DNA from: Elephas maximus indicus
Taxonomy: Eukaryota > Chordata > Mammalia > Proboscidea > Elephantidae
DNA: 64,000 bases
Assembly (NCBI RefSeq): GCF_024166365.1
Contig: NC_064836.1
Location: 4,836,001 to 4,900,000, forward strand
Direction of reading: 5' to 3'
Both the position numbers and the translations under genes were made by a program. A model generated the notes under the pieces. It saw only the letters and a list, made by a program, of their open reading frames with translations, searched no databases and was not told the origin of the DNA. This document shows, piece after piece, positions 1 through 10,620 of the stretch (positions are counted from its first letter, which is position 1; each line of letters begins with the position of its first letter).

Positions 1-89
1 CAACTGCCCAACCTGAAAACCTTGCTTCTTTATCTTCTATATAGGTCTTCAAGATCTAGCTAGTCTACTTCCATTCTGTTTTTAATTTG

Positions 90-852
90 TCATACTGTCT
101 CTACATTAGTTCACGCCCTTATCACCTCTACTGTGGACTACAGCAATATGCTTCTGACTGGTTTACATGCTTCTGGTTTTCCTTTTGGAATCAATTGCCA
201 ATCTACTACCAGAGTTATCTTCAAAACACAAATCTGATTATGCTAATTTGCTACTTAAAAGCTTTCTATGGTTTCCTTCTCTCATACAGAAAGTTAAAAC
301 TACTTTGACTTTGTTGACTTATTGAGTCTTATCTCTTGATGGCTCCTCACACTTTTGTCTCTCCAAAATATTGGAATATTGGTAGTTTCTTGAATCTGTC
401 AAACTATTTTATGCCTCTATTCCTATACACATTTTTTCCCTTTTTCTGCACTACCCTTCAACTCTACTCTTTCCTATTTATTTGTTGTACTCATATTTAC
501 CAAGGGGTCCTGGTGGCACATTTGGTTTGGCACAATTGGTTAGCTTGGCTACTAACCAAAAGGTCATCATTTGAACTCACCAGCTGCTCTGGAAGAAAAG
601 ACCTGGTAAGTTGCTCCCATAAAGATTACTGCCTAGAAAACACAATGGGGCAGTTCTACCTTGTCACATGGCATCACTAGGAGTTGTAATCGACTTGACA
701 GCACATAACAACAACACACTCGTATTTATACTTGAAGGTTCATTTGAAATACTACATCTTTTGTAAAAGCTGTCCTGACTAAATCTGACATACAGCCATT
801 CACCCATTTGTTTAATGTACGTGTCCCCTTAATCTTCCTATATTAAAGCTCA
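90..852 (+). repeat. Ancient L2-like interspersed repeat, split by a SINE
   Basis: Two blocks either side of the SINE at 503-713 read like a very old mammalian LINE (L2/CR1-like) consensus. Left of the SINE is a 'ggactacagcaatatgcttc' stretch followed by 'aaaacacaaatctgattatg'. Right of it is 'aaaagctgtcctgactaaat'. The order and spacing fit one element, but divergence is high. No coding capacity is left. The family assignment is recalled, not searched, and another ancient mammalian repeat is possible. Confidence 0.4.
503..713 (+). mobile_element. AfroSINE, long form (type A)
   Basis: A tRNA-related head ('gtcctggtggcacatttgg', 'ctactaaccaaaaggtcatc') is followed by the long body containing 'cccataaagattactgccta' and by the tail 'aatcgacttgacagcac' plus 'ataacaacaac'. 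Imperfect target duplications (ctcatatttac / ctcgtatttat) flank it inside the L2-like block. The tail is the same as the RTE LINE tail found elsewhere in the window. It has no coding function and depends on LINE enzymes for movement. Confidence 0.88.
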
Positions 853-1540
853 ACATGTCCTACTCCATTAACCATTCTTTGTATAGCATGTTTTCTCAAG
901 TACTCATTATCTTTGATCTTTTTGTCTTTTGGAAAAAATCTAATTTTCTTTGTCTCTTTAACTTTGACACTCATAACTAAACATGACTTTTCAAAAAATT
1001 CTCTAGTACCATCAGATTTTACTTGTTGGGCCACTCATTTCCTCTCCAGTCTATCAGTTGGCCATATATGCATGTTATTACTTCCTTAGCCTTGCAGGCC
1101 ATAGTGGAGCCTTTTTTTAGTACTGGTAGAGACTCTGGTTGGTCTAGTGTGTGTTCTTCCCAGAGAGGCAGTGTCAAAGGCATGAAGAGGTGCATACGAA
1201 TAAAGACGAAGAGGGGATTCACAGGTCTTATTGAAGAAACAGTGTTCTAGAAATCAATGGTGAGACTCTAGTCGTAACCCTCCACTAACTCACTAGGTAA
1301 CCTAAACGGATAGTATTAGTATAATTTCACTTCATCTCAATTCTCCAACTCATAAAAAACAGGGACTAGAATTGTGGAATCCACGATGCTTCTGTAATTT
1401 AAAATTATTTTACTCAAATGTTAAATTGTGCAAACTAAATTATTTGTGTGATACAGAGTATCTTTTTAAAAATGATTAAGTCACAGATTCTGTAGAAATA
1501 AATAATTTTAAATAGGTAAACCTCACTATAGCAATTAATG
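853..1540. other. Unassigned intergenic DNA
   Basis: AT-rich non-coding sequence. Short ORFs overlap on both strands without codon structure or recognisable domains. I see no repeat family, promoter or splice-flanked exon. Confidence 0.5.
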
Positions 1541-1701
1541 TAGCCCTGGTGGCATAAGGGTTAACAGTTAGGCTGTTAATCAAAAGGTTGCAGTTCAAAT
1601 TCACCAGCTGCTCCTTGAAAACACTATGGGGCAGTTCTACTCTGTCCTATAAGGTCGCTATGAGTCAGAATTGACTGGATAGCAACAAGTTTGGTTTTGC
1701 T
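1541..1701 (+). mobile_element. AfroSINE, short form
   Basis: Head 'gtagccctggtggcataagg', body 'actatggggcagttctactc' and tail 'agtcagaattgactgg' ending in 'tttggttttgc'. A perfect 11-bp target duplication TATAGCAATTA lies at 1527-1537 and 1702-1712. The short form lacks the roughly 40-nt block present in the copy at 503-713. Confidence 0.93.
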
Positions 1702-1839
1702 TATAGCAATTAGACTTCTCTGGGTAGTAGGTCAGAGGATAATATTAACAGAAAATATTGAAGTATCAAAATACACTCCATTTAAATATATAGGCAGGAA
1801 ATATGAAGACTTCAAAAACAGGTTAAGTTAATTAGAAAA

Positions 1840-3935
1840 GCAATCAATGTAATCCATCACATAAGTAAAACAAAGGACAAGAACCACATGATCTTATCAA
1901 TTGATGCAGAAAAGGTATTCCAACACCCATTCATGATAAAAACTCTCAGCGAAACAGGAATAGAAGGAAAATTCCTACACATTATAAAGGGCATTTACAC
2001 AATGCCAACAGCCAACATCGTCCTGAAAAGAGAGAGGCTGAAAGCATTCCGTTGAGAACAGGAACCGGACAAGGATGCCCTTTATCACCACTCTTATTCA
2101 ACATTGTGCTGGAAGTCCTAGCCAGAGCTGTTAGGCTACATAATGAAATAAAGGGCATCCAAATTGGCCAAGAAGAAGTAAAGGCATCTCTGTTTGCAGA
2201 TGACTTGGTCTTACACACAGGAAAACCTAAAGAATCCTCAAAAAAATGACTTAAACTAATAGAAGAGTTTAGCAGAGTATCAGGATACAAGATAAAAATA
2301 CATAAATCTGTTGGATTCCTCTACACCGACAAAAAGAACATCGAAGGGGAAATCACCAAATCAATATCATTTACAGTAGCCCATAAGAAGATAAAATACT
2401 GAGGAATAAATCTAACCGGAGTCGTAAAAGACCTATACAAAGAAAACTATAAGACACTACTGCAAGAAACCAAAAGAGACCTACATAAGTGGAAAAATAT
2501 ACCTTGCTAGTGGATAGGAAGACTTAACATTGTAAAAATGTCTATTCTACCCAAAGTGATCTACAGATACAATGCAATTCCTATCCAAATACCAGTGACA
2601 TTTTTTGATGAGATGGAGCAACAAATTACCAACTTCATATGGAAGGGAAAGAGGCCCTAGATAAGTTAAGCATTACTGAAAAAGAAGAACAAAGTGGAAG
2701 GCCTCACACTACCTGATTTTAGAATCTATTATACCTCTACAGTAGTCAAAACAGCCTGGTACTAGTACAACAACAGATACATAGACCAATGGAACAGAAT
2801 TGAGAACCCAGACATAAATCCATCCACATACGAGCAGTCGATATTTGACAAAATACCAAAATGTTAAATGGGGGAAAAGACAGTCTCTTCAACAAATGGT
2901 GCTGGCATGACTGGATATCCATCAGCAAAAAAGTGAAACAAGACCCATACCTTACCCCATGCACAAAAAAGAAATCAAAATGGATCAAAGACCTAAATAT
3001 AAAATCTAAAACTATAAAGATTATGGAAGAAAAAATAGGGACAACATTAGGAGCCCTAATATAAGGCATAAACAGTATACAAAACTTTACTAAGATTGTA
3101 CAAACACCAGAAGAGAAATTAGTTAACTGGAAGCTCCTAAAAGTCAAACACCTACGCTCATCCAAAGACTTCACCAAAAGAGTAAAAAGGTTATCTATAG
3201 ATTGGGAAAAAGCTTTTAGCTACAACATTTCCAATCAGTGTCTGATCTCTAAAATCTGCATGATACTGCAAAAACTCAACAACAAAAAGACAAATAACCC
3301 AATTAAAAAATGGGGAAAGGATATGAACAAGCGCTTTACCAAAGAAGACATTCAGGCTGCTGACAGATACGTGAGGAAATGATCATGATCGTTAGCTATT
3401 AGAGAAATGCAAATCAAAACTACAATGAGATTCCATCTCACCCCAACAAGGCTAGCATTAATCCAAAAAACACAAAATAATGAATGTTGGAGAGATTGTG
3501 GAGAGACTGGAACACTTATACACTGCTGGTGGGAATGTATAATGGTACAATCACTTTGGAAATCAAAGTGATTGTACCATTCTTAAAAAGCTTTCTTAAA
3601 AAGCTAGAAACAGAACTACCATACAACCAGCAATTCCACTCCTTGGAATATACCCTAAAGAAAGAAGAGCCTTCACATGAACAGATATATGCACACCCAT
3701 GTTCACAGCAGCACTGTTTACAATAGCAAAAAGTTGGAAGCAACCAAGGTGCCCATGAATGGATGAATGGATAAATAAATTATGGTATATTCACACAATG
3801 GAATACTATGCAATGATTAAGAACAATGATGAATCTGTGAAACATTTCATAATGTGGAAGAATCTGGAAGGCATTTTGCTGAGTGAAATTAGTCAATTGC
3901 AAAGGGACAAATATTATATGAGACCACTATTATAA
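1840..3935 (+). pseudogene. L1 ORF2 remnant (reverse transcriptase to C-terminus)
   Basis: The L1 ORF2 protein normally combines an APE-like endonuclease, a reverse transcriptase and a Cys-rich C-terminal domain. Here only the part from mid reverse transcriptase onward is present. The catalytic FADD motif is still readable (around 2192-2203, in '[10 protein letters not shown]'), as is the later '[20 protein letters not shown]' block near 3000-3060. Numerous in-frame stops and frameshifts interrupt it, for example just after 2249 and near 2400, 2508 and 2660. A palindromic rearrangement at 3541-3581 replaces part of the C-terminal coding region. It cannot encode a working enzyme. Confidence 0.9.
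3541..3581. repeat. Perfect 18-bp inverted repeat with 5-nt loop
   Basis: Arms AATGGTACAATCACTTTG (3541-3558) and its exact reverse complement (3564-3581) enclose GAAAT. Related L1 copies have only the left arm here and continue with ORF2 sequence. The right arm is therefore a local inverted copy and not an ancestral feature. Confidence 0.95.
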
Positions 3936-4952
3936 AAACTCCTGACAAAGTCTAAACAGAGAAGAAAATATCCTTTGATGGTTACGAGGATGGGGAAGAA
4001 GAGAGAGGGATATTCACTAACTAAATAGTAGACAAAAATTTCTTTAGGTGAAGGGAAGGGCAACACATAACACAGGGATAGTCACTGTAACTAGACTAAA
4101 CCAAAAGCAAAGAAATGTCCTCAATACAACCAAAAGCTTCAAAGGCCAGAGTAGCAGGGATGGGGGTTTGGGAACCACAGCGTCAGGGTCAATATCTAGG
4201 TCAATTAGCATAACAAAATGTATTAAGAAAATGGTCTGCATTCCACTTTGGTGAGAGGTGTCCAGGGTCTTAAACGCTAGCAAGCGGCCATCTAAGATGC
4301 ATAAATTGGTCTCAACCCACCTAGAGCAAAGGATAATGAAGAACACCAAAGACACAAGGTAAATACGAGCCCAAGAGACAGAATGGGCCACATAAACCAG
4401 AGACTACATCAGCCTGAGACCCGAAAAACTAAATGGTGCCCAGCTATTACCGATGACTACCCTGACAGGGAACACAGCACAGAATGCCTGATGAAGCAGG
4501 AGAACTGTGGGATGCAGATCTTCAATTCTCCTAAAAAGACTAGGCTTAACGGTCTGACTGAGACTGGATGGCCATGGTCATGGTCCCTGGGCCCTTTGAT
4601 AGCCCAAGATTGGAACCATTCCCAAAGCCAACTCTACAGACAGGGATTGGCCTGGACAATAAGATAGACAACGATGCTGGTGGGGAGTGAACTTTGTGCT
4701 CAAGTAGACACATGAGACTATGTGGGGGACTATGCTGTCTGGTGGCGAGATGAAAATGAAGAGGGGGACAGGAGCTGGTTGAATGGACACGGGGAATACA
4801 GGGTGGAGAGGGGGAATGTGCTGTCTCATTAAGGGGAGAGCAGCTGGGAGTGCACGGCGGGGTGTGTATGGCTTTTTGTATGAGAGACTGACTTGATTTG
4901 TAAACTTTCACCTAAAGCACAATAAATAAAATTTAAAGAATAGGTTAAGTTA

Positions 4953-5279
4953 TAATGTTAAACATCTGACAGAACTGTAGACCTTTAGACAAAATCTGTC
5001 ATATAAATTGGATTTTAAGTGTAACAAGTGACCAGTTTTAAGAGTGTACAAAAACCAGGTACTAATATGAACACTAATCAGAGAATAAGGCACTTTGATT
5101 TTAACTAATGTTAGTGTTTCCATGAAGTCTCCAAGAATAATACAAGTTTAAGGACTGTAACAATTTTTCTGAAGAAAAACACTGTAGCATTTAGAATAAG
5201 TAGTTTTAAAAATCATGAGCAGGTTATGAAATGTGTTCTGGGATTATAGAAGAAAGATTGCCTCTAAATCTCCAGAACT
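4953..5279. other. Unassigned intergenic DNA
   Basis: AT-rich sequence between the L1 and the retroviral remnant. I see no ORF of substance and no recognisable repeat. Confidence 0.5.
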
Positions 5280-5613
5280 TGCCGGGGGCCAGCCTCAGCA
5301 AAGAACAGGGTCACCAGAGGAAGGGTAGAGTTTGGCGAAAAAGAATGAGACGTAGTGTGTCTTATATTTTCATTCTGCAGAAAAAAAAGCCTCCTCTTTA
5401 TTTTTTACATGGTCTTTTATATCATAAGCTTACATAAGCATAACATCGCATGATCAACAAAGGGGCAGTACAAGATATAATCATTATAGATAACATCATT
5501 TCCCAGAGACATAATTTTCCAAGTGACACATAGTACAGTTCCGCATACGCACACAAGTACAATGAGTTTTTGTTTAATTGAAGAGAACATTTTGTTGATT
5601 TATTTTTACACAA
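5280..5613 (-). mobile_element. LTR-like segment of an endogenous retrovirus
   Basis: Read on the minus strand, this segment has LTR grammar. It starts TGTTGTG near 5613. A TATAAAAG box at about 5420 lies a little upstream of AATAAAGAGG (around 5395-5404). A U5-like stretch then ends in GGCCCCCGGCA at 5280. The length of about 335 bp is compatible with betaretrovirus-like (ERVK-type) LTRs. I could not find a second LTR or a convincing target duplication, so the boundaries are provisional. Confidence 0.5.
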
Positions 5614-6139
5614 CAAAGTAACAATTGACTTCATACCGCTTACACTTATGCTTAATCTTGTAATACCTTCCACAGTTTTTATAACAATTAATCTTTTTGC
5701 AAAACCATTGCCACATAGGCTTTGTCCATCTTGTCCAGGGTGGCCAAGTTCTTGAAGTCCAGCCACTTTGGGTTACATCATATTGTCCACGATTATGCCA
5801 AGGACAATTAGCCCAATCTCTACACCCCCAAGCCGGTTTTGGAGTAATAAAACTTCCTTCTACTCTATATGGTCTCCAATCAGCGTCATAATCCCAATTT
5901 CTTGCCAATAGAAATTCAAAATATTGTTTTTCCACTTTTATGGGATCATGTGTGGGTGGTGGTTTAATCACAAAAGGGCCTCTGTAAGTACCAGGATTCC
6001 ACCATCCTGTTTTTGTTTTCCATAGTCGAGCTATTCGTTTTTCCCCTAAGACAACTTCATGTTGATCCCCAGGTAATACACGGGTTGTCCCTACCCGGGA
6101 TTTCACCAGGGGATTATGAATAGGATGCCCCCCCTCCAA
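5606..6139 (-). pseudogene. Retroviral env-like open frame (177 codons)
   Basis: An uninterrupted 177-codon frame runs on the minus strand and stops at the edge of the LTR-like segment. It is very rich in Trp, Tyr and Cys, with clusters such as GWWNPGTYRGPF and WFCKKINC, as expected for part of a secreted or extracellular domain. Just upstream, in a different frame (6103-6318), lies a signal-peptide-like hydrophobic stretch (ISLSSVLCFCFIFSLCIA). Position next to an LTR, orientation and composition suggest a truncated, frameshifted env surface region. I could not match it to a specific retroviral family. No transmembrane subunit, fusion peptide or polypurine tract is visible, so a large deletion is likely. 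A different retroviral or host origin remains possible. Confidence 0.45.
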
Positions 6140-6350
6140 AGGTCCCTAAATCTATAATGGAATTTTATGCTTATACATTCTGCTATACACAGGCTGAAAA
6201 TGAAACAGAAACATAACACAGATGACAGAGATATTCCTGACTTTTCAGGAATTCTTCGATGTTTATGCTGGGGGCAGTGGGTGCAGAGGGGCCGCCCTTG
6301 CAGCCTGGCTCCCAGCAAGAACTCTGTCCATTTTATTCAGTAGCTTAATT
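6140..6350 (-). mobile_element. Probable upstream part of the same retroviral remnant
   Basis: The sequence is contiguous with the env-like frame and contains the hydrophobic leader-like stretch on the minus strand, one frame away from the main ORF. The outer limit is uncertain because no LTR or target duplication marks it. Confidence 0.35.
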
Positions 6351-8754
6351 TTTCATCTATCTTGGCCTACCTTCCCGAGAACAGAAATCTCACTGGGCTG
6401 TGAGAGCAGGATTTATGAGCAGAAAAATGTAGTTGGCCGTGAATTTTGTTCTGAAGATGAAAGTAAATATACAGGAATAATACAGAATGTTGCTGCATCA
6501 AAGTTACCAGATCATAATTGTGCACCGAGACAGTTATTAGAAATTAATTCCTTTGGTTAAGAGCGATTCAAGACACTAACCTCACATAAACCCATTTGAA
6601 GAGGCGTTGTTATTCAAAGAAATCTAGTAGATAAGGACTCAGGGGGATGAATCCAGTCCAGCCTGAAAAAAAATCTGCACCAGGTTTGAAAAATCACCCC
6701 GTTTCCCTGTGTAAGTAAGATGCTAAGAAGCACAACTGCTTTTTGAATCTAACTCCTGTTTTCAGTGAAGGCACTCTTAAGAGGGGCTGGGGCAGAGATG
6801 GCACCCCAGGGCTCTGAGGCACCTACTCCTTTCTGATGCTGTGAGAGATCAGGATCCGGATTGTAACCAGCCCAGCAGCAATCCATTGAAGAATGTTCTC
6901 TAAATAAGACCATGGCTATTAAGAGAATTAACTCCCTCCTCGTCTTCTACCTCAGTTTCTCCCTGCTCATCCACATAAAAAGTAAGCCTTTTTCCATTTA
7001 TTGAACTTTTGGCACTTTTCTTGGCTTGGGAAATATTTCTTGCAAATAGTTTATGGCATTGCATTGTTCTGCAATATGCTGTTTAAAAAAGAGGAATTTG
7101 ATGTCAGAAGCTGTGAGTTTTTCCATTTGAAATAAATGGGGGTTCACAGATGCCAGTAAGCATCCTGTTTTAAACCATCAGTGTTACCAATGTGAACAAT
7201 CAATTTTATGATTCCGTGAATTGAATAGTATTGAATGTAAAAAAAAAAAAGTTCTTTTTTTTACTCTTTCAACAGTGAAGAGGACAATGAAATGGTCACA
7301 TAGAAAAGAAGATATTTTGTTGTGTTTACATTTTGACGAAATAGATCGAACACTTTATATTCAATATCCTTTAAAAGGAAGTTTTGCATTAATTATATTG
7401 TATTTTATTCCTGATACTATGTATTTGTTTTTACTTTTAAACAACTTTACATTGCAGCATTTGCTCTCATAATCAAGTAGGTAGTCTCGATGTTTCCCAA
7501 AGGATAATGGTTCAAAGCTTCTCTTTCACCAGTGAAATAGGCTTCCTTTTTATTGTATGTGCTCCTGTTTTTATAAATGAAGATATTATTTTCCACAAAC
7601 TTCCCCAAACAGAAACAAGAGCAATGTTTCTCGGTATCTTGTCAGATGTAAGGCAGTGTGGAAAAGCAGAGGAGACCAAACGGCCTCAGCCGTGTGTTTC
7701 TGAAAGACGGTAGCTATTGAACACGTTTAAAATGAAGACAGGCAGAGTATGTGCTTGTCAACGGGGCGGTGTGATTTGTGTCTGTTGAATCTGAATATCA
7801 ATAAGGCCAAGCATAGAGCAGCTGCTGTTGAACAAGACAACTTGGCATTAGTGCACCATGTTGTGTAATCTGGGTCACCTTCTGTAGCTGCACCAGTGAG
7901 ATTGTTACTTGTATAGTTTATTGCTGAGCATATATGAGAGATTGAGCGAAAAGAGTAGTACTTGCAAGGTGCAGCTGGGTAGCTGAAGTCAAGCACGGGA
8001 AATCAAGTCAAACTTTAAACAAATGAACAGTAAAATACCTGATAGTAATAGACACGCACACACACACACACATGCACACACACACACAGAGGATTTTTTT
8101 TCAGAAATGTACTGGGTGATTTATTTAAATAGTTATTCAACCCTGAAACTTAAATGGGCCACATGCAATATAGGAATTAGGGAAGGACAGTGCTATGTTT
8201 AAATATGCAGATGGGAGGGGAAAGGGAACAAAAGAAATGATGGACTTAAATGAAAGGTAAAGTAAGTTTATAGTACATTTTATAGCAAAGATCTTTGTCA
8301 TTTCAATATATGTCTATATTCCTAGAGATCGCTGCAGTTAGCTTTTAAGGAGATGAATATATATCATTTAAAGCATATACCTTTTTTTTTTTTAATGGTT
8401 TCATGTAACTATAGACCTATAATTATGTACACATCATTTATTTCTTCCTCGTTGAGTGGGAGACTTTATTGACAGACTCTAAATACATACTTTATAATAT
8501 ATGATTTATTCTCTAGCCCAACATTCTTACTGGTTTTAAAAATGAACATGAAGTCTCATTTTGTTCAATTTTTAAGCAGGCAGAATTTTTATCTGTGTTA
8601 ATATAGTGGCTGGTGAGATATATTTCCTCCCTAGTCAAAACTTTTCAGTGGCTTCTTAGTACCTAGACAAAAGTTCATACTGTTTTTTTTTCCCTGATTA
8701 AAACTTTAAGTAACTTGGCCTCAATCGTCTTTTCTGCCTTTACCTCTGAGTACT
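6351..8754. other. Unassigned intergenic DNA, 2.4 kb
   Basis: AT-rich, non-coding in appearance. It includes a (CA)n tract at about 8053-8090 and short poly(A)/poly(T) runs (7239-7250, 8381-8393). ORFs here are short and show no domain. I recognise no young repeat. Ancient diverged repeats could be present but cannot be called by eye. Confidence 0.5.
8053..8090. repeat. (CA)n microsatellite
   Basis: An alternating CA tract of roughly 17 dinucleotides, with one T interruption. Confidence 0.95.
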
Positions 8755-9403
8755 TGTAGTGGGTTCAATAGTGTCCCTCCAAAATCCATGTCCTTCCTAG
8801 AACCACAGAAGGTGACCTAGTTTGGGAAATAACCTCTTTGTAGACTTAATTAGTTAAGATGAGGTCATACTAGATTGTTGATTCAAACTTGTAAGACTCT
8901 ATATGACAGAAGAGAACTGCCCCATAGGGTTTCCTAGGCTGTAATCTTTATGGGAGCAGGTCTCCAGGTCTTTTCCCCATGGATCTGCTGGGTGGGTTTG
9001 AACTGCTGACCTTTCTGTTAGCAAAAGAGCACTTAACCATTGCACCACCAGGGCTCCTTTCCATAATGGATTAGGGTGGGCTTTAACTCCACTAACTGAT
9101 GCCCTTATAAGACGGTGATATAAAGATACAGACAGACACACAGGGAAAGCACCATCTGTCATCAGAGACAGAGGCTGGAGTAATGAGTGTAAAAGTCAAG
9201 GAATACTAAGGATGGCCAGCAACCACCAGAAATCAGGGAGAGGCAAGGCAGGATTTCTCCTTAAAGTCTCTGAGGGAGGATGGCTCTGCTAACACCTTGA
9301 TTTCAAACTTCCAGCCTCCATAACTGCGAGAGAATAAATTCCTGTTGTTTTAATCCACCCAATTTGTGGTAATTTGTTACGGCAGCCCTCGGTACCCTTG
9401 ACA
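8755..9403 (+). mobile_element. MaLR-type LTR (MLT1-like), split by a SINE
   Basis: Start 'tgtagtgggttcaatagtgt', middle 'gttaagatgaggtcatact' and end 'taatccacccaatttgtggt' follow the order of ERVL-MaLR solo LTRs, including 'agagaataaattcctgttgt' carrying AATAAA. A minus-strand AfroSINE sits at 8886-9058. A second member of the family lies at 46412-46873. No internal retroviral sequence is attached. Confidence 0.75.
8886..9058 (-). mobile_element. AfroSINE, long form, inserted in an LTR
   Basis: Reverse complement of the long AfroSINE: 'aactgccccatagggtttcc', 'ctgtaatctttatgggagca', then the head 'ttaaccattgcaccaccagg'. The flanks 'atactagatt' and 'ataatggatt' are probable target duplications. 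The LTR reads through normally once the SINE is removed. Confidence 0.88.
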
Positions 9404-9440
9404 AAATCTTGTGTTCCAAACAAATAAGTAAAAATAGTAG

Positions 9441-9800
9441 CTAATGGTAAGAATGGTTAACATTGTGTTAAGAATTTTATATACATTATATTTCATTTAA
9501 TCCTTACGACAACTTTATAAAATATATACTACAGTGAATCCTGTGAGAACTGAAACTTGATGGGACTGCCTTGTTTTTCTAGGTCTCGCAAATTTTCCAC
9601 CGTTGACGGGGTGCAGTCTTTTCACTCTTCTGTTGCTCGTTTTAGTGGAAAATATTTGGGTTTACCTTCTCTGACAGGTTTCCACCTTATGCAGGTTCTG
9701 GCTCTCACAGATTTTACTGTATTATAATCATCCACATTTTATAGAAGAAGAAACTAAGGCTCAGATCGTAGTATCTGTCTGTCTCAAAGTTTGGGGCACA
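9441..9800 (+). repeat. MIR SINE, split by a MITE
   Basis: The left block 'tttcatttaatccttacgac' and the right block 'gaagaaactaaggctcagat' are the core and 3' part of an ancient MIR. They are interrupted exactly at a TA dinucleotide by the element at 9532-9719. Confidence 0.75.
9532..9719. mobile_element. Small Tc1/mariner-type MITE inside a MIR
   Basis: The terminal inverted repeats are CAGTGAATCCTGTGAGAAC on the left and, read inward from the right, CAGTAAAATCTGTGAGAGCC. TA dinucleotides flank both ends, the target duplication typical of pogo/Tigger elements. The 188-bp interior has no ORF. It is non-autonomous. Confidence 0.8.
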
Positions 9801-9952
9801 TCAGAGAGCTGGATTGCTCATTTAAGATGTAGATTCTCAGGTCCAATCCCAGATATTTAATGTGCCTGGAGTCTATCCTAGGAGCACACAATTCAACAAG
9901 CTCTTCATTTCAGGGGCCTGGTGATCAGTGACCCACGCCTCAAGAAGCTCCG
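9783..9952 (+). mobile_element. MER5-like hAT MITE
   Basis: It contains 'agatgtagattctcaggtcc' and ends in 'caagaagctc', following MER5-type order. It is old and diverged. Confidence 0.5.
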
Positions 9953-9959
9953 CATTGCA

Positions 9960-10365
9960 ATAAATCTTTATTGAGAACCCACTACATAATGGTGCTAGGA
10001 ATCATGGGAATAGTAAAATATAAACACAGCCTTCCTTTCAATGGGATTATTTAGGAGAAAAGGTAGGCAGTATGAGGTTTCCAGTGTTATTCCTATTTAA
10101 TACACATTAACCACCCTATCAAGTAGAATTTGTCGTTTTCATTTTAAAGCTGAAAAAACCAAGGTAAACAGAGGTTTCTTAACTTGCCAAAGGGCATACT
10201 TGTGGAGAGCTGTCGAACCAGGCTTGAATCTGGTGGTCTGATTCTGGACCCTGTACTCTTAGCTTGCATGAACTGCCTCCCATTGGGTAATAATGCATAA
10301 AGGGGCTTAGCACGCTGCTCAGAACATAATAACTCACCAGCAGTTTTAGTTATTAGTATCATACT
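9960..10365. repeat. MIR-like fragments, both orientations
   Basis: 'ttttaaagctgaaaaaaccaa', trimmed of its first base, and 'aacttgccaaagggcatact' (about 10130-10270) match a plus-strand MIR core. 'aaaggggcttagcacgctgc' (about 10300) looks like the start of a minus-strand MIR. Divergence is high. Confidence 0.5.
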
Positions 10366-10531
10366 AGTTGAATGGACCAATGATAATTCCTCCTGTACTT
10401 TCACATTGTTGTTAGGTGCTGTCAAGTCAGTTGCAACTCATAGTGACCCTATGTACAACAGAACAAAACACTGCCAGGTCCTACGCCATCCTCACAATCA
10501 TTGCTATGCTTGAACCCATGGTCGCAGGCAT

Positions 10532-10620
10532 CGTGTCAATCCATCTTTTTTTGTTTTTTTTCAGTGTACTTTAGATGAAAAAAAAAAAAAGGAAGAACCT
10601 CAACAAGATGGATTGACACG
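10532..10620. repeat. 16-bp perfect inverted repeat across an L1/RTE junction
   Basis: CGTGTCAATCCATCTT at 10532-10547, in the host RTE, is matched by its exact reverse complement at 10605-10620 inside the L1. The inner copy, with flanking RTE bases from 10591, is preceded by an A-run and bounded by GATGAA on both sides (10574-10579 and 10623-10628). Confidence 0.9.

Larger units (their letters stand above)
1831..4941 (+). mobile_element. L1 LINE, 5'-truncated, with TSD
   Basis: This is colinear with the second half of the full-length L1 at 20427-27127, from the reverse transcriptase domain through the 3' UTR to an AATAAA-rich tail at about 4920-4940. An 11-bp target duplication AGGTTAAGTTA lies at 1820-1830 and 4942-4952. 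The 5' truncation falls within ORF2, so ORF1 and the endonuclease are absent. The copy is clearly older than the full-length one because ORF2 carries many stops. Confidence 0.92.

Noticed and set aside
1023..1250. Overlapping sense/antisense ORFs near 1,020-1,250 as coding exon
   Set aside because: Both strands are open over a short stretch. There is no splice-site pair or similarity to a known protein.
2746..3177. 143-codon minus-strand frame
   Set aside because: Antisense shadow of L1 ORF2. The same shadow recurs opposite other L1 copies (e.g. 25114-25395).
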